Below the pieces are notes generated by a model. That model searched no databases. It had not been told where the DNA came from and saw nothing but the letters and a program-made list of their open reading frames with translations. Positions 50,153-60,600 of a DNA stretch of 64,000 bases are shown here, in pieces (position 1 is the first letter of the stretch; each line of letters starts with the position of its first letter). Source of the stretch: CAYSXY01 sp964435165 (GTDB lineage: Bacteria > Pseudomonadota > Alphaproteobacteria > Rickettsiales > RI-342); contig CAYSXY010000008.1 in assembly GCA_964435165.1 (NCBI GenBank), forward strand, positions 1 to 64,000, given 5' to 3'. The position numbers and the translations under genes were made by a program.

Positions 50153-52044
50153 ATGTGATTCGGCTGTTGCCGCCGGTTGTTGTCAACCGGATAGCTGCGG
50201 GTGAAGTGATTGAACGGCCGGCATCAGCGCTGAAGGAACTGATTGAAAATGCGATTGATGCGCAATCCAGTCGGATTGATATCGCGTTGGAGGATGCGGG
50301 GCGAAGCCTGATTCGTGTGCAGGATAATGGTGTTGGTATGGCGCAGGAAGCGTTAGCGTTGGCCGTGCAGCGCCATGCTACGTCCAAGCTGCCGGATGAT
50401 GATCTGGAGCATATCAAGCATTTGGGTTTTCGCGGCGAAGCCTTACCGTCTATCGGCTCTGTCAGCCGTTTGACGATCCAGAGCCGGATAAAAAACGCAG
50501 AGCATGGCTGGCGGATTGACGTTGAAGCCGGATATGTATCAGAGACGCAGCCGGTTGCGATGCAGCCAGGAACGGTCATAGAAGTGCGAGACTTGTTTTA
50601 TGCAACCCCGGCACGCCTTAAATTTCTTAAGACGGATCGTACGGAATTGCAGCAATGCCAGGATGCAGTATTGCGCCTTGCCATGACACATGCGGATGTG
50701 GGCTTCCGCCTGTCGCATTACGGTAAGACACTCATGCATCTCGATTCCCGCCAGGGAGAGTTAATCGATCGCCATTTATTACGGCTGGGTGATTTGCTCG
50801 GGCGCGGCTTTGCCGATAATGCAGTGCCTGTAGCGCAGGAACGTGATGATTACCGCCTGCATGGATTTGTTGCCGTGCCAACCTTCAACCGTGGTACGTC
50901 GCAGGCACAATATCTGGCTGTCAATGGACGGCCTGTACGAGACCGTGTGTTGCTTGGAGCCGTGCGCGCTGCCTATCAGGATTTCCTGGCGCGGGATCGG
51001 TTCCCGGTCGTGGCCTTATTTTTGGAATTGCCGCAGGAAATGGTCGATGTCAATGTACACCCGGCAAAGGTGGAAGTGCGCTTTCGTCAGCCGGGCCTCG
51101 TGCGCAGCCTGTTGTATAATGGGGTCAAACAATCGCTGGATACGGCCGGTTTTCGAGCGTCCACGGCAGTGGCCGGGCAGGCTCTGGCAGCCATGCAGCC
51201 AGCACAGAATGCATCCGGAGCACATATCCAGAGTAGTCCTCAGGGCAGTCACGCGGCGGCATCGGCATTTTATGGTCCTGCCGGGTCCACGATGATTGGG
51301 CAGTTTGATGAGCATCGTGTTGTGTCTTCATCAGGGCAGGCGCAGGCGATGCATCCGGCATTGGCATCACTTCCGCCCCAGGCGCAGCCTGCATCCATTG
51401 AGCAGTCTGACGTTATGGCCGTGAATGAAAATGAGGCCGTGCCATCCGATAGCGTCGCTTCCTATCCGTTGGGAGTAGCCCGTGCGCAATTACACGAAAC
51501 CTATGTCGTCTCGCAAACACAGGATGGTATCGTGATTGTCGATCAGCATGCCGCCCATGAGCGATTAGTTTATGAGCGGATGAAAAAAGCGCTGGCTGAT
51601 AAAGGCATGGCGCGGCAGGCATTGTTGATTCCTGAAGTGGTGACAATGAATCCAGCGCAGCGTGAGCAGTTACTGGAGCATGCCGAGGCGTTAACTGCCC
51701 TTGGGTTGGTCATCGAGGCATTTGGTCAGGATGCCGTGCTGGTGCGTGAAGTGCCGGCGATGCTGGGGGAGCTCAATGCCGCGCGCCTGATTGAAGATCT
51801 GGCCGATGACATGCTCGAATATGGTGAAGGGCTATCGCTGCGCGAACGGCTCGAGCATGTGTGCGGGACGATGGCCTGTCATGGGTCTGTCCGAGCGGGC
51901 AGACGGCTGAATACCGACGAGATGAATGCGCTGCTTCGTGAGATGGAAGTCACCCCTTACTCCGGCCAGTGTAATCATGGGCGTCCAACTTATGTGTCGC
52001 TTAAACTGGCGGATATCGAAAAACTGTTCGGGCGACGAGGATAG
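50149..52044 (+). CDS. mutL: DNA mismatch repair protein MutL
   Basis: GHKL ATPase linking MutS mismatch recognition to strand incision. 631 residues. N-terminal ATPase: IRLLPPVVVNRIAAGEVIERPASALKELIENAIDAQSSRIDI, VQDNGVGMAQEALALAVQRHATSKL and GFRGEALPSIGSVSRLTIQSR. PVVALFLELPQEMVDVNVHPAKVEVRF follows. The C-terminal dimerisation domain contains IVDQHAAHERLVYERMKKAL and a typical end, CNHGRPTYVSLKLADIEKLFGRRG. The endonuclease signature DQHA(X)2E(X)4E is visible (DQHAAHERLVYE), so it is probably a nicking MutL, consistent with no mutH gene here. A Ser/Ala/Gln-rich linker lies at about residues 340-435. Confidence 0.95.
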   Translation: MNVIRLLPPVVVNRIAAGEVIERPASALKELIENAIDAQSSRIDIALEDAGRSLIRVQDNGVGMAQEALALAVQRHATSKLPDDDLEHIKHLGFRGEALPSIGSVSRLTIQSRIKNAEHGWRIDVEAGYVSETQPVAMQPGTVIEVRDLFYATPARLKFLKTDRTELQQCQDAVLRLAMTHADVGFRLSHYGKTLMHLDSRQGELIDRHLLRLGDLLGRGFADNAVPVAQERDDYRLHGFVAVPTFNRGTSQAQYLAVNGRPVRDRVLLGAVRAAYQDFLARDRFPVVALFLELPQEMVDVNVHPAKVEVRFRQPGLVRSLLYNGVKQSLDTAGFRASTAVAGQALAAMQPAQNASGAHIQSSPQGSHAAASAFYGPAGSTMIGQFDEHRVVSSSGQAQAMHPALASLPPQAQPASIEQSDVMAVNENEAVPSDSVASYPLGVARAQLHETYVVSQTQDGIVIVDQHAAHERLVYERMKKALADKGMARQALLIPEVVTMNPAQREQLLEHAEALTALGLVIEAFGQDAVLVREVPAMLGELNAARLIEDLADDMLEYGEGLSLRERLEHVCGTMACHGSVRAGRRLNTDEMNALLREMEVTPYSGQCNHGRPTYVSLKLADIEKLFGRRG

Positions 52045-52046
52045 CG

Positions 52047-53099
52047 ATGCCATACTGGATGCAGGTGGCGGTCATCTTGCTGTTGGTGCCATGTCTTGCA
52101 CTGATTCTCTCCTGGCTGACAACTTACTATATCCGGCACTGGTTGTTGCAGGAGCGAATTCTGGACAGGCCGAATGCACGCAGCAACCATCAGCGTCCGG
52201 TGCCCAGAGGCGGTGGTATCGCTGTGGTCGGTGTCGTTTTGCTATTATGGGCGGCCTCACCTTATCTGCTCGCATGGGTGGAGGTGAAAATGCATACGGC
52301 AGATATTTGGCCGGTTTGGTGTGCTGCCTTATTGCTGGCCATGGTCTCCTGGATGGATGATGTCGGATCAATGGGCATCGTACCGCGTTTGCTGGCGCAG
52401 TTGGTGGCGGTGGGGCTTGGCATAATGGTGTTGCCGGAAAGTCTCATACTGGGTGGCCTCCTGCCATTCTGGCTGGAATCACTGCTATTGGCCCTGGCGT
52501 GGTTGTGGTTTATCAATCTGTTTAATTTTATGGATGGTATTGACGGACTCACGGCAACCGTCACTTTGTGTATTTGTCTGTTACTGTGGTTACTGGCCAC
52601 ACAGTTTATCGTCGACAGCCGCTTGCTGGTATTTATTGCGATTGTTGGGGCGTCAGCCACCGGTTTTTTGTGGTGGAACTGGCAACCGGCCACCATCTTT
52701 CTCGGTGATGTGGGCAGCGTGCCGCTTGGCTATCTGTTGGGTTTCTTGCTGCTGATGGTTGCCAGCTATGATTTTGGGCTGCTTGTATTGGCGATTCCTG
52801 CCTATTATGTGACGGATGCAACCTCGACACTTATCTGGCGTTTGGTGACCCGGCAGCGCATTTGGGAGGCTCATTCGTCCCATGCCTATCAACGGGCGGT
52901 GCGTGCCGGGATAAGCCACCGGCGTGTTGTGCTGATGGTGGCCATTACCCATATAGCGACAGGTGCGATGATTGCTGCCTGGATGGCGGCATACGTGCCG
53001 CCATGGCAGGTGATGATGTGTTCATATGTAATCGCCGCCGGGCTGGTGGCATATTTTCGCCTTTATGGCAGGCACCATCATGCCCTGTCTACGCCGTAA
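52047..53099 (+). CDS. WecA/MraY-type glycosyl-1-phosphate transferase (GT4 family)
   Basis: Membrane enzyme that starts a surface polysaccharide by moving a sugar-1-phosphate to undecaprenyl phosphate. 350 residues, about ten helices. Motifs: LDRPNARSNHQRPVPRGGGIAVVG, AMVSWMDDVGSMGIVPRLLAQLVAVGLG (metal-binding DDVGS), NLFNFMDGIDGLTATV, and DVGSVPLGYLLGFLLLMV (substrate-binding region), with a later SHAYQRAVRAGISHRRVVLM. Close to WbpL/WecA; the sugar cannot be told. Starts 2 nt after mutL with AGGA before the ATG. Likely works with the CapD-type gene 220 nt downstream. Confidence 0.9.
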   Translation: MPYWMQVAVILLLVPCLALILSWLTTYYIRHWLLQERILDRPNARSNHQRPVPRGGGIAVVGVVLLLWAASPYLLAWVEVKMHTADIWPVWCAALLLAMVSWMDDVGSMGIVPRLLAQLVAVGLGIMVLPESLILGGLLPFWLESLLLALAWLWFINLFNFMDGIDGLTATVTLCICLLLWLLATQFIVDSRLLVFIAIVGASATGFLWWNWQPATIFLGDVGSVPLGYLLGFLLLMVASYDFGLLVLAIPAYYVTDATSTLIWRLVTRQRIWEAHSSHAYQRAVRAGISHRRVVLMVAITHIATGAMIAAWMAAYVPPWQVMMCSYVIAAGLVAYFRLYGRHHHALSTP

Positions 53100-53318
53100 T
53101 GTCATGTTTCCGTTTTCTGTCGCTTTTCATGCGCCACTCAAGCGTACACGCCAATGATGGTGCGGGCCGCATTGCAGCCTGATAGCAGAACTGGTCTTGT
53201 ATCATCATGTGCGTAATCGGCTATCATCATAAGCATAGGGGAAAACTATAGTGGCGATGACGAGATTAATCTATTAATCAGTCCCATATATTGAACGTGA
53301 TGAACTGGTAGAGAGTAT

Positions 53319-55241
53319 ATGCGGTTGATTCCCCGCTTAAAACAGTACCGCAACCTGGTTGCTGTGGCGCATGATACGATCATGGCGGCGCTGAGTTTTA
53401 TTCTGTCGTTATATTTGCGTTTAGGTGAGGCATTTCTGGCGCAGACGCAGCCTTATCTCCTGTTGGGTACAGCGGTTTTTACCCTGATCTGTGTCGGGTT
53501 TTTCCTGCGGATGCGTTTGTATAAAGGTATTTGGCGATATGCCTCGCTCAGTGATTTGCTGGCGATTATCCGCGCAGCGACGCTATCGATCCTAGTGTTC
53601 GTCCCCGTTCTGTTTCTGTTGACGCGGCTCGAAGGGTATCCACGCTCAGCATTAGTGATTAACTGGCTGTTGTTGGTGATGCTGCTGGGGGCGCCGCGTT
53701 TGATTTATCGTATTGTCCGTGACCGGGGCTTTCATCTTGACCTGACCAAGCTGACCGATGACCGGGTGCCGGTGCTGCTGGTCGGCAGTGGTGACCAGGC
53801 CGAATTATTTATTCGTAACAGTTTGCATAAGGATGAATTGCCGTATCGTGTCGTTGGTATCGTTGCCAACGAGCCTAGTGCTCTGGGACGCAATCTGCAT
53901 GGCATTAGGGTGCATGGCATGGTGGATGAGTTGCCAAAAGTGGTTGATAAGCTGTCACGTAAAGATCAGCGCCCACATAAAATTATTCTGGCGGAAGACG
54001 GACTGAGCGGTGATCAGGTGCAGGAGATGTTGCGTTTTGCCGATAGCCGCGGCATGAGTCTGGCGCGCTTACCGAAGCTGACCGATTTGCGGCAGGCTGC
54101 TGATGAGCCCATGCAACTGGCTCCCATTGCGATCGAAGATTTGTTGGGCAGACCGCAAGCGGCACTGGATATGGAGCAGATGGAAGCTTTTTTGACCGGC
54201 AAAAAGGTGTTGATTACTGGGGCAGGGGGGACGATTGGCAGCGAGTTAGCACGGCAGGTGGCACAGTTCGCTCCACAAGAGCTTGTGTTATTTGAACTGT
54301 CCGAATTTGCGCTTTATCGCATCGACCGCGAGATTGGCGATGAATGTCCGGGCTTAGTGAGGCATGCGGTGTTGGGGGATGTGCGTCATGAGGCCTCGGT
54401 CGAACGGTTATTTGCGACCTATCAACCGGATGTTGTGTTTCATGCCGGGGCAGTCAAACATGTGCCGATTGCCGAAGCCAATCCACTGGAAACGGTGCGA
54501 ACCAATGTGGTGGGGACGGTGAATATTGCCGAAGCTGCACGGCGGCATCAGACCAGTGCCGTGGTGCTGGTCTCGACGGATAAAGCCGTAAATCCGGCCA
54601 ATGTGATGGGGGCAAGCAAGCGATTCAGCGAATTATATCTGCAGGCTTTGTCGGCTGAAGCACCGGAGACTTCGTTCATCACCGTACGTTTTGGTAATGT
54701 CTTAGGTTCGGCAGGGTCGGTGGTGCCGTTATTTCGCCGGCAGTTGGAGGCAGGCGGCCCGCTGACGGTGACGCACCCGCAGATGGAACGTTACTTTATG
54801 ACCGTTCGGGAGGCTGTGGAACTGGTGATTCAAGCGGCATCGATGCAAGGCAGCCGCAAGCATCATGGGCCCGGTGCTATTTTTGTGCTCGATATGGGTA
54901 AACCGGTGCGCATCATGGATCTGGCGGAGCAGATGATCCGCCTGGCGGGGTATCGTCCTTACCGCGATATTGAGATTGAGATTACCGGCCTGCGCCCAGG
55001 CGAGAAACTCTATGAAGAATTATTCTACACCGATGAGGCTCCCGTGCCGACGCAGCATGAGAGCATAATGCTGGCCATGCCGCGTGAGATTGCCTATAAG
55101 GCGATGCGCCGCCAATTAATGCTGTTGGAGCAAGCGCTGGAGGCGGGCCGGGCCGATGCGATTCGGGTGCATATTGCCGAGATTGTTCGGGAATACCGCC
55201 CTGCCGGAGGGGCCGCGCCGCTAAAAGTTGCGAGTCACTAA
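53319..55241 (+). CDS. Polysaccharide nucleoside-diphosphate-sugar epimerase/dehydratase (CapD/WbpM family)
   Basis: 640-residue WbpM/CapD-type protein that converts UDP-GlcNAc derivatives to 4-keto-6-deoxy sugars. The N-terminal four-helix membrane part (IMAALSFILSLYLRLGEAFLA.. and LLLVMLLGAPRLIYRIV) precedes a CoA-binding-like Rossmann domain (VPVLLVGSGDQAELFI), and a C-terminal short-chain dehydrogenase domain with VLITGAGGTIGSELARQV (about residues 292-309), VLVSTDKAVNPANVMGASKRFSELYL (the MxxxK form replacing YxxxK), and VRFGNVLGSAGSVVPLFRRQLE. The membrane topology matches full-length WbpM. ATG at 53319 after AGAGAG. Confidence 0.92.
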   Translation: MRLIPRLKQYRNLVAVAHDTIMAALSFILSLYLRLGEAFLAQTQPYLLLGTAVFTLICVGFFLRMRLYKGIWRYASLSDLLAIIRAATLSILVFVPVLFLLTRLEGYPRSALVINWLLLVMLLGAPRLIYRIVRDRGFHLDLTKLTDDRVPVLLVGSGDQAELFIRNSLHKDELPYRVVGIVANEPSALGRNLHGIRVHGMVDELPKVVDKLSRKDQRPHKIILAEDGLSGDQVQEMLRFADSRGMSLARLPKLTDLRQAADEPMQLAPIAIEDLLGRPQAALDMEQMEAFLTGKKVLITGAGGTIGSELARQVAQFAPQELVLFELSEFALYRIDREIGDECPGLVRHAVLGDVRHEASVERLFATYQPDVVFHAGAVKHVPIAEANPLETVRTNVVGTVNIAEAARRHQTSAVVLVSTDKAVNPANVMGASKRFSELYLQALSAEAPETSFITVRFGNVLGSAGSVVPLFRRQLEAGGPLTVTHPQMERYFMTVREAVELVIQAASMQGSRKHHGPGAIFVLDMGKPVRIMDLAEQMIRLAGYRPYRDIEIEITGLRPGEKLYEELFYTDEAPVPTQHESIMLAMPREIAYKAMRRQLMLLEQALEAGRADAIRVHIAEIVREYRPAGGAAPLKVASH

Positions 55242-55271
55242 CGTACTTATCTTAATACTCAGGAATTGATC

Positions 55272-56831
55272 ATGCGCATCACACCAGAGCGAGCCTTATT
55301 GTCTGTATCCGACAAAACAGGCATTGAGCCACTTGCAAACGCACTCGCATCTTACGGTGTTGAGTTATTATCTACCGGCGGCACGGCCACGCAGTTGGCG
55401 CAGGCCGGTTGTTCGGTGGAGGATGTCAGTGACTATACCGGCGTGCCGGAAATGATGGATGGCCGGGTCAAAACGCTGGTGCCCAAGGTTCATGGCGGTC
55501 TGCTTGCCGTGCGTGATCATCCATCCCATCAGGAGGCGATGCAGGCGCATGATATTCCGCCCATTGATCTGTTGATTGTCAATTTATATCCGTTTGAGCT
55601 GACAGTAGCGCGTGGTGGCAGCCCAGAAGAGGTGATTGAGCAGATCGATATCGGTGGGCCGGCGATGGTGCGTTCAGCGGCCAAAAATCATCGCTTTGTG
55701 ACGGTGATGACGGACCCGGCTGATTATGAGGCATTATTGGCGGAAATGAAGGCGCAGGATGGCGGCATTTCACTGGCGTTCCGCCAGCGTATGGCGGCCA
55801 AGGCGTTTGGTCGCACAGCGGCCTATGATACGGCCATCAGCCAGTGGTTTGCCCAGCAGCATGGGGTGACGTTTCCAGACCGGCTGCTTGGTGCGGAGCG
55901 CAAAGCGGTGCTGCGCTATGGCGAAAATCCGCATCAGCAGGCTGCGTATTATGTCTCGGATGCTGAGGTGCCGGGCGTGGCCAACGCAACGCAGCTGCAA
56001 GGCAAGGAGCTGAGCTATAATAATATACAGGATACGGAAGCGGCATTTGAATTAGTCGCGGAGTTTGATCAACCGGCGGCAGCGATTATCAAACATGCTA
56101 ATCCGTGTGGAGTAGCGGTGGCGGATACACTATCGGATGCGTATCGCAAAGCATTGGCTAGTGATCCGGTCAGTGCGTTTGGTGGGATTATCGCCCTTAA
56201 CCGTGCCCTGGATGAAGCAACCGCGACGCAGATCGTTGAGTTATTTGCCGAGGTGGTGATTGCCCCGGCGATTGATGAGGCGGCGCGCGCCGTGCTGGCG
56301 GCAAAGAAAAACCTGCGGCTGCTGGCAACAGGCGGCATGCCTGCGCGTGAGCGGCAGGCATTACAAGTGAAGAGTATTGCGGGGGGGTATCTAGTGCAGA
56401 CGCGTGACAATGCCGGGTTGGATGCGTCTCAGCTAACCACAGTGACGAGTGCGGCTCCGAGTGAATCGCAACTGGCGGATTTGTGTTTTGCTTTTACCGT
56501 ATGCAAACATGTGAAGTCTAATGCGATTGTGTTGGCTAAAGATGGGGCAACCATGGGGATCGGTGGCGGCCAGACCAGCCGGGTGGATGCCGTGCGCCAA
56601 TCCATACACCGCGCGAATACGCTTGCAGGTGATACGCGTCGAAGTGATGGTGCGGTGCTGGCATCTGATGCCTTCTTTCCGTTTCCGGATAATATTGAAC
56701 TGGCGGCCGAGGCAGGTATCCGGGCGATTATCCAACCGGGCGGTTCGGTGAAAGATGAGGAAGTGATTCGCGCGGCGGATGCGGCGGGGATGGCGATGGT
56801 GTTTACCGGGCAGCGTCATTTTCGGCATTAA
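55272..56831 (+). CDS. purH: Bifunctional AICAR transformylase / IMP cyclohydrolase PurH
   Basis: Catalyses the last two steps of de novo purine synthesis. 519 residues. The IMP cyclohydrolase domain (1-200) shows RALLSVSDKTGIEPLANALASYGVELLSTGGTATQLAQAG, VPEMMDGRVKTLVPKVHGGLLAVRDHPSH, DLLIVNLYPFE and IDIGGPAMVRSAAKNHRFVTV. The AICARFT domain has LRYGENPHQQAAYY, LQGKELSYNNIQDTEAAFELV, AAAIIKHANPCGVA, SDPVSAFGGIIALNRAL and MGIGGGQTSRVDAV, ending DAAGMAMVFTGQRHFRH. AGGA lies 8 nt before the ATG at 55272. Followed by an 800-nt gene-free, repeat-rich region. Confidence 0.95.
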   Translation: MRITPERALLSVSDKTGIEPLANALASYGVELLSTGGTATQLAQAGCSVEDVSDYTGVPEMMDGRVKTLVPKVHGGLLAVRDHPSHQEAMQAHDIPPIDLLIVNLYPFELTVARGGSPEEVIEQIDIGGPAMVRSAAKNHRFVTVMTDPADYEALLAEMKAQDGGISLAFRQRMAAKAFGRTAAYDTAISQWFAQQHGVTFPDRLLGAERKAVLRYGENPHQQAAYYVSDAEVPGVANATQLQGKELSYNNIQDTEAAFELVAEFDQPAAAIIKHANPCGVAVADTLSDAYRKALASDPVSAFGGIIALNRALDEATATQIVELFAEVVIAPAIDEAARAVLAAKKNLRLLATGGMPARERQALQVKSIAGGYLVQTRDNAGLDASQLTTVTSAAPSESQLADLCFAFTVCKHVKSNAIVLAKDGATMGIGGGQTSRVDAVRQSIHRANTLAGDTRRSDGAVLASDAFFPFPDNIELAAEAGIRAIIQPGGSVKDEEVIRAADAAGMAMVFTGQRHFRH

Positions 56832-56842
56832 TTTTGATTGCC

Positions 56843-57267
56843 CCCGTGCTCGTCTACTGACTCGCACATGGGGCGAAGCTCAGGGCTGACTCGGCCTGCT
56901 GGCCTCGCATTAGGGGATATGTACTTTTACATAAAACGTGACTGATGCTCCGATGCTCACGAACCTTTGTTCTCATCACGTCATAAGGATGCTAGCGTTA
57001 TTCGCTCTATGCCCGTGCTCGTCGATGTTTTGTGTTGTCTCCGGTCTGGCTTTGCCAGCCCATGAGACTGGCTCAAGGCTGCTGACTCGCATATGCTCGA
57101 CGTGAGATAAGCACTTCCGGTGGCTGTGCGAATCCACATAGAGAAGCTCAAGGCTGNNNNNNNNNNNNNNNNNNNNNNNNNNNNNNNNNNNNNNNNNNNN
57201 NNNNNNNNNNNNNNNNNNNNNNNNNNNNNNNNNNNNNNNNNNNNNNNNNNNNNNNNGCTCAAGGCTG
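56843..57267. repeat. Repeat cluster on both sides of an assembly gap
   Basis: Short related units recur. GCTCArGGCTG occurs at 56878-56888 (GCTCAGGGCTG), 57071-57081, 57146-57156 and 57257-57267 (GCTCAAGGCTG), with ACTCG and CTGACTCGC variants nearby. CCCGTGCTCGTC occurs at 56843-56854 and 57012-57023. The last two GCTCAAGGCTG copies directly flank the N gap, so the gap is probably a collapsed or unresolved repeat. No CRISPR-like regular spacing is seen and no gene is credible in the interval from purH to gdh. Confidence 0.7.
57157..57256. other. Assembly gap, 100 unknown bases
   Basis: A block of exactly 100 N characters at 57157-57256, the conventional size used for gaps of unknown length. 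The bases on its left and right edges are the same 11-mer, GCTCAAGGCTG, which points to a repeat that the assembler could not span. The true amount of missing sequence is unknown, so genes could be missing here. Confidence 0.97.
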
Positions 57268-57361
57268 CTGGCCTTGTTCAATAACTCGAATAATGCGCCG
57301 ACAAATCCTTCGTGCGTGTCTATTGCCGCTGTGTTCAAGATGACGATTTATTCTCGTTGTC

Positions 57362-57491
57362 ATTCCGGAAGCCGAAGCAGTAGGCGAGGCTATCCGGAAT
57401 CCATTTCTCATTTATATGACTGACAACAGTAGCCGGGGCAGCAAGCCCGGCGTGTCGTCAATCAGCTCTCTGGATTACCGGTTCAACCGGT
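57362..57491. repeat. Cluster of three hairpins between purH and gdh
   Basis: Three separate stems: ATTCCGGA/TCCGGAAT (57362-57400, with an inner AGCC/GGCT stem), a 40-nt hairpin 57421-57460 (TGACAACA/TGTCGTCA with one mismatch, inner GCCGGG/CCCGGC) and a nearly perfect palindrome ACCGGTTCAACCGGT at 57477-57491. The first resembles the GTCATTCCgg...ccGGAATCC type of palindromic repeat common in proteobacteria. They lie in the convergent purH/gdh gap and could also end transcription, but no T-tracts are present. Confidence 0.65.
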
Positions 57492-57629
57492 CTATAACAT
57501 TATTCACTGTCACGTTTCAACACTACGGTAACACTTCGGAACTGTAGGATCCATTCATCTATATTCTCTGGCCTTTACCGTGCGGTACCATGGATATTTC
57601 GACTCGCGATGTTCGTGTAGGCCCTTTTG

Positions 57630-60600
57630 TTAGACCGCAGCGATGCTTTCAATTTTGCGCAGGGCGACGACGAGCATGGCAAAATCGACATGCGCGGCAT
57701 GTTGCAGGTCACCGACAAATTGCAGGAATCGTTCCACATCGGCGCTGTGGGTTTCGCACCAGCGGTCGACGGCAATGTCACACTGGTTCTCATCGCAGCC
57801 CTCAGCCACCACGCGGGCGGTCAGGCGGCGTTGTTCGCTGAACAGGTCGCTGATGAAGGTGGTGGAGGCTTGCCGTGCCCAGTAGGTCTGGTCATTGAGT
57901 TTGTCGGCACATTGGCGCAGCCAGCCGAGCTTCAGGCGCGCGCTGAGTTCAAAATAGACTTCACCGACAATGCGCTCCGGCATCTTACTGTGCTGTGCCA
58001 CCTCGATAATATCGCCGGCAGAGGCGAGTGCCGGCAGCAACGCGATATTTTTTGCCAGAGCTTCGGGCACATGGCACTCTTTCAATTCCTGCAGGCGCTC
58101 TTCGTAAAAGGTGCGGGCATCGGCACGCAGCATGCCATCCAGGTTTTCGCGTAATTGTGCTATCGGAGTGCTGAAATGATCCACCAGTGTCACGACATCC
58201 AGCGGTTGCGAGAAATTGCGCAAAAACCACAGGGTTGACCGGTGAATCAGGCGGTTGATCGCCGCAAACATCTCGGCCTGCGTCTCTACACTGACCTTAC
58301 TGTCTAATGTTTCAATTGCTCCCCATAATTCGCGCAGGGTAAAGACATCACGTGTGATGATGTAGCCTCTGGCGATGTCACACTCTTTCATGCCGGTATC
58401 CTGCGTTACCTGAAAAAAGAAGGTGCTGCCGATACGATTGACAATAGAGTTGGTAATGACAGTGGCGATAATTTCGCGCCGCAATTGGTGGGATTCAATA
58501 TATTTCGCAAATTTTTGCTGCATTTGTTCCGGAAAATAGCGCCGCAGGTCAGCGGTGAAATAATCGCTGTCCGGCACGTTGGAATGGATCAAATCCTGAT
58601 AGAGCGCTAGTTTGGAGTAACTGAGCAGCACGGAAAGTTCGGGCCGTGTCAGGCCCTGCTGACTGGCAATCCTTTGTTCGATGGCTTCATCATCGGGCAG
58701 ATATTCCAGCGCACGATCCAGCAGCCCCTCGCGCTCCAGCATCCGCATGACGCGGGCCTGAGATTCCAGCAGGCGATGGCCTTGAATCTGGGCGATAGTA
58801 ATGGCCTGTGTCTGGAGTTCATTATCGCGTAGACAGAGTTTCTCCACCGTGTCTGTCATTTTTTCCAACAACGTGTCGCGTTGCTTGCGAGAGAGGGTTT
58901 TATCCTCCACTGCCTGGCTCAGGGCGATTTTGATATTCACTTCATGGTCGGAGCAATCCACCCCGGCGGAATTGTCAATGGCATCGGTATTCAGCCGTCC
59001 ACCGCGCAAGGCATATTCAATGCGCCCTAATTGTGTGAAGCCGAGATTGCCGCCTTCACCCACAACCTTGCAGCGCAAATCACGCCCGTTGACGCGAAGC
59101 GTATCGTTGGCACGGTCTCCTGCATCTTCATGGTTTTCCTGTGCGGCTTTGACGTATGTGCCAATGCCGCCATTCCATAGCAGATCGACCTCAGCCGTCA
59201 GAATGTGCTGAATCAGTTCTTCAGGCGTCACTGACTCTTTCTCGATGTCAAACAGCTTCTGAATGGTTTTGTTGAGGGTTAACTGTTTGGCGTTTCGTTC
59301 AAAAATCATGCCCCCGCGTGAGAGAATGGAGCGGTCATAATCACTCCAGGATGAGCGTGGTAATGCGAATAGACGTTGCCGCTCCTTAAAGCTGGTTGCC
59401 GGGTCGGGGTTGGGATCGATAAAGATATGGAGATGATTAAAGGCTGCAATCAGCTTGATGTGCTTGGAAAGCAGCATGCCATTGCCGAACACATCGCCGG
59501 ACATATCGCCGATGCCGACAACGGTAAAGTCATCTGCCTGCGTATCCAGCCCCATTTCCATAAAGTGGCGGTGGACAGATACCCAGGCCCCTTTGGCCGT
59601 AATGCCCATTTTTTTATGGTCATAACCGGCAGAGCCACCGGAGGCAAATGCATCCCCCAGCCAGAAGCCATATGCTTCAGCGACGCTGTTGGCGATGTCG
59701 GAGAAGGTGGCGGTGCCTTTATCGGCGGCGACAACCAGATAAGGATCATCTCCATCCTGACGTACCACTTCCTTAGGCGGAACAATCTTGTGTTTGACCA
59801 GATTGTCGGTCAGATCGAGCAGGCCGGAGAGGAAGGTTTTGTAGCAGTGAATCACTTCTTCCATCAGTGCTTCACGCCCGCCTTCCAGCGGAGGGTGTTT
59901 GACAACAAAACCGCCCTTGGAGCCTTCCGGTACAATCACCGCATTTTTGACCATTTGTGCTTTCATCAGGCCCAGCACTTCCGTGCGGAAATCTTCATGC
60001 CGGTCAGACCAGCGCAGGCCGCCCCGTGCGACTTTGCCACCCCGTAAATGGACACCTTCCGTGCGACGGCTATAGACGAATATTTCGGCATAAGGCAGTG
60101 GCCTTGGCATGCCAGGTATGTCAGCGGGCCTGAATTTGAAGGATAAATAAGATTTCTGTTTCTTCGCCTTATCGCGTTGATAGAAATTAGTGCGCAAGGT
60201 TGCCCGCATGATCGCGATATAATGACGCAGGATACGATCATCCGTCACGTCAGACACATTGGCCAGCTGGTGTTCCAGTTCAACCAGGATGCCCTGTTGC
60301 CGCCCTTCATCATTGTCACCGAGTTTAGGATTGAAGCGGGCATGAAACAGGTTGATCAGATTGACGGCGATTGCCGGGTGCTCGTTGAGGGCATCTTCAA
60401 TCGCATCTTCGCTGTAGGCAAAGCGTGTTTGTTTCAGATATTTCGCATAGGCGCGTAATAAGACGGCATCACGCCAGTTGATTCGGGCAGAGACGACCAA
60501 GGCATTAAAGCGATCATTCTCGGTCTCGCCCTTCCACACTTTCAACAATGTTTCTTCAAACAAGGGTTTGAGCGCCTTGATGTCCGGTTTTTCGCCCTGT

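Noticed and set aside
56843..57267. Possible CRISPR array around the gap
   Set aside because: The repeated units are short, unevenly spaced and imperfect, and no cas gene is near.
59376..60047. 223-residue open frame opposite the glutamate dehydrogenase
   Set aside because: Lies fully antisense to the catalytic region of the dehydrogenase; codon pattern is that of the opposite strand.
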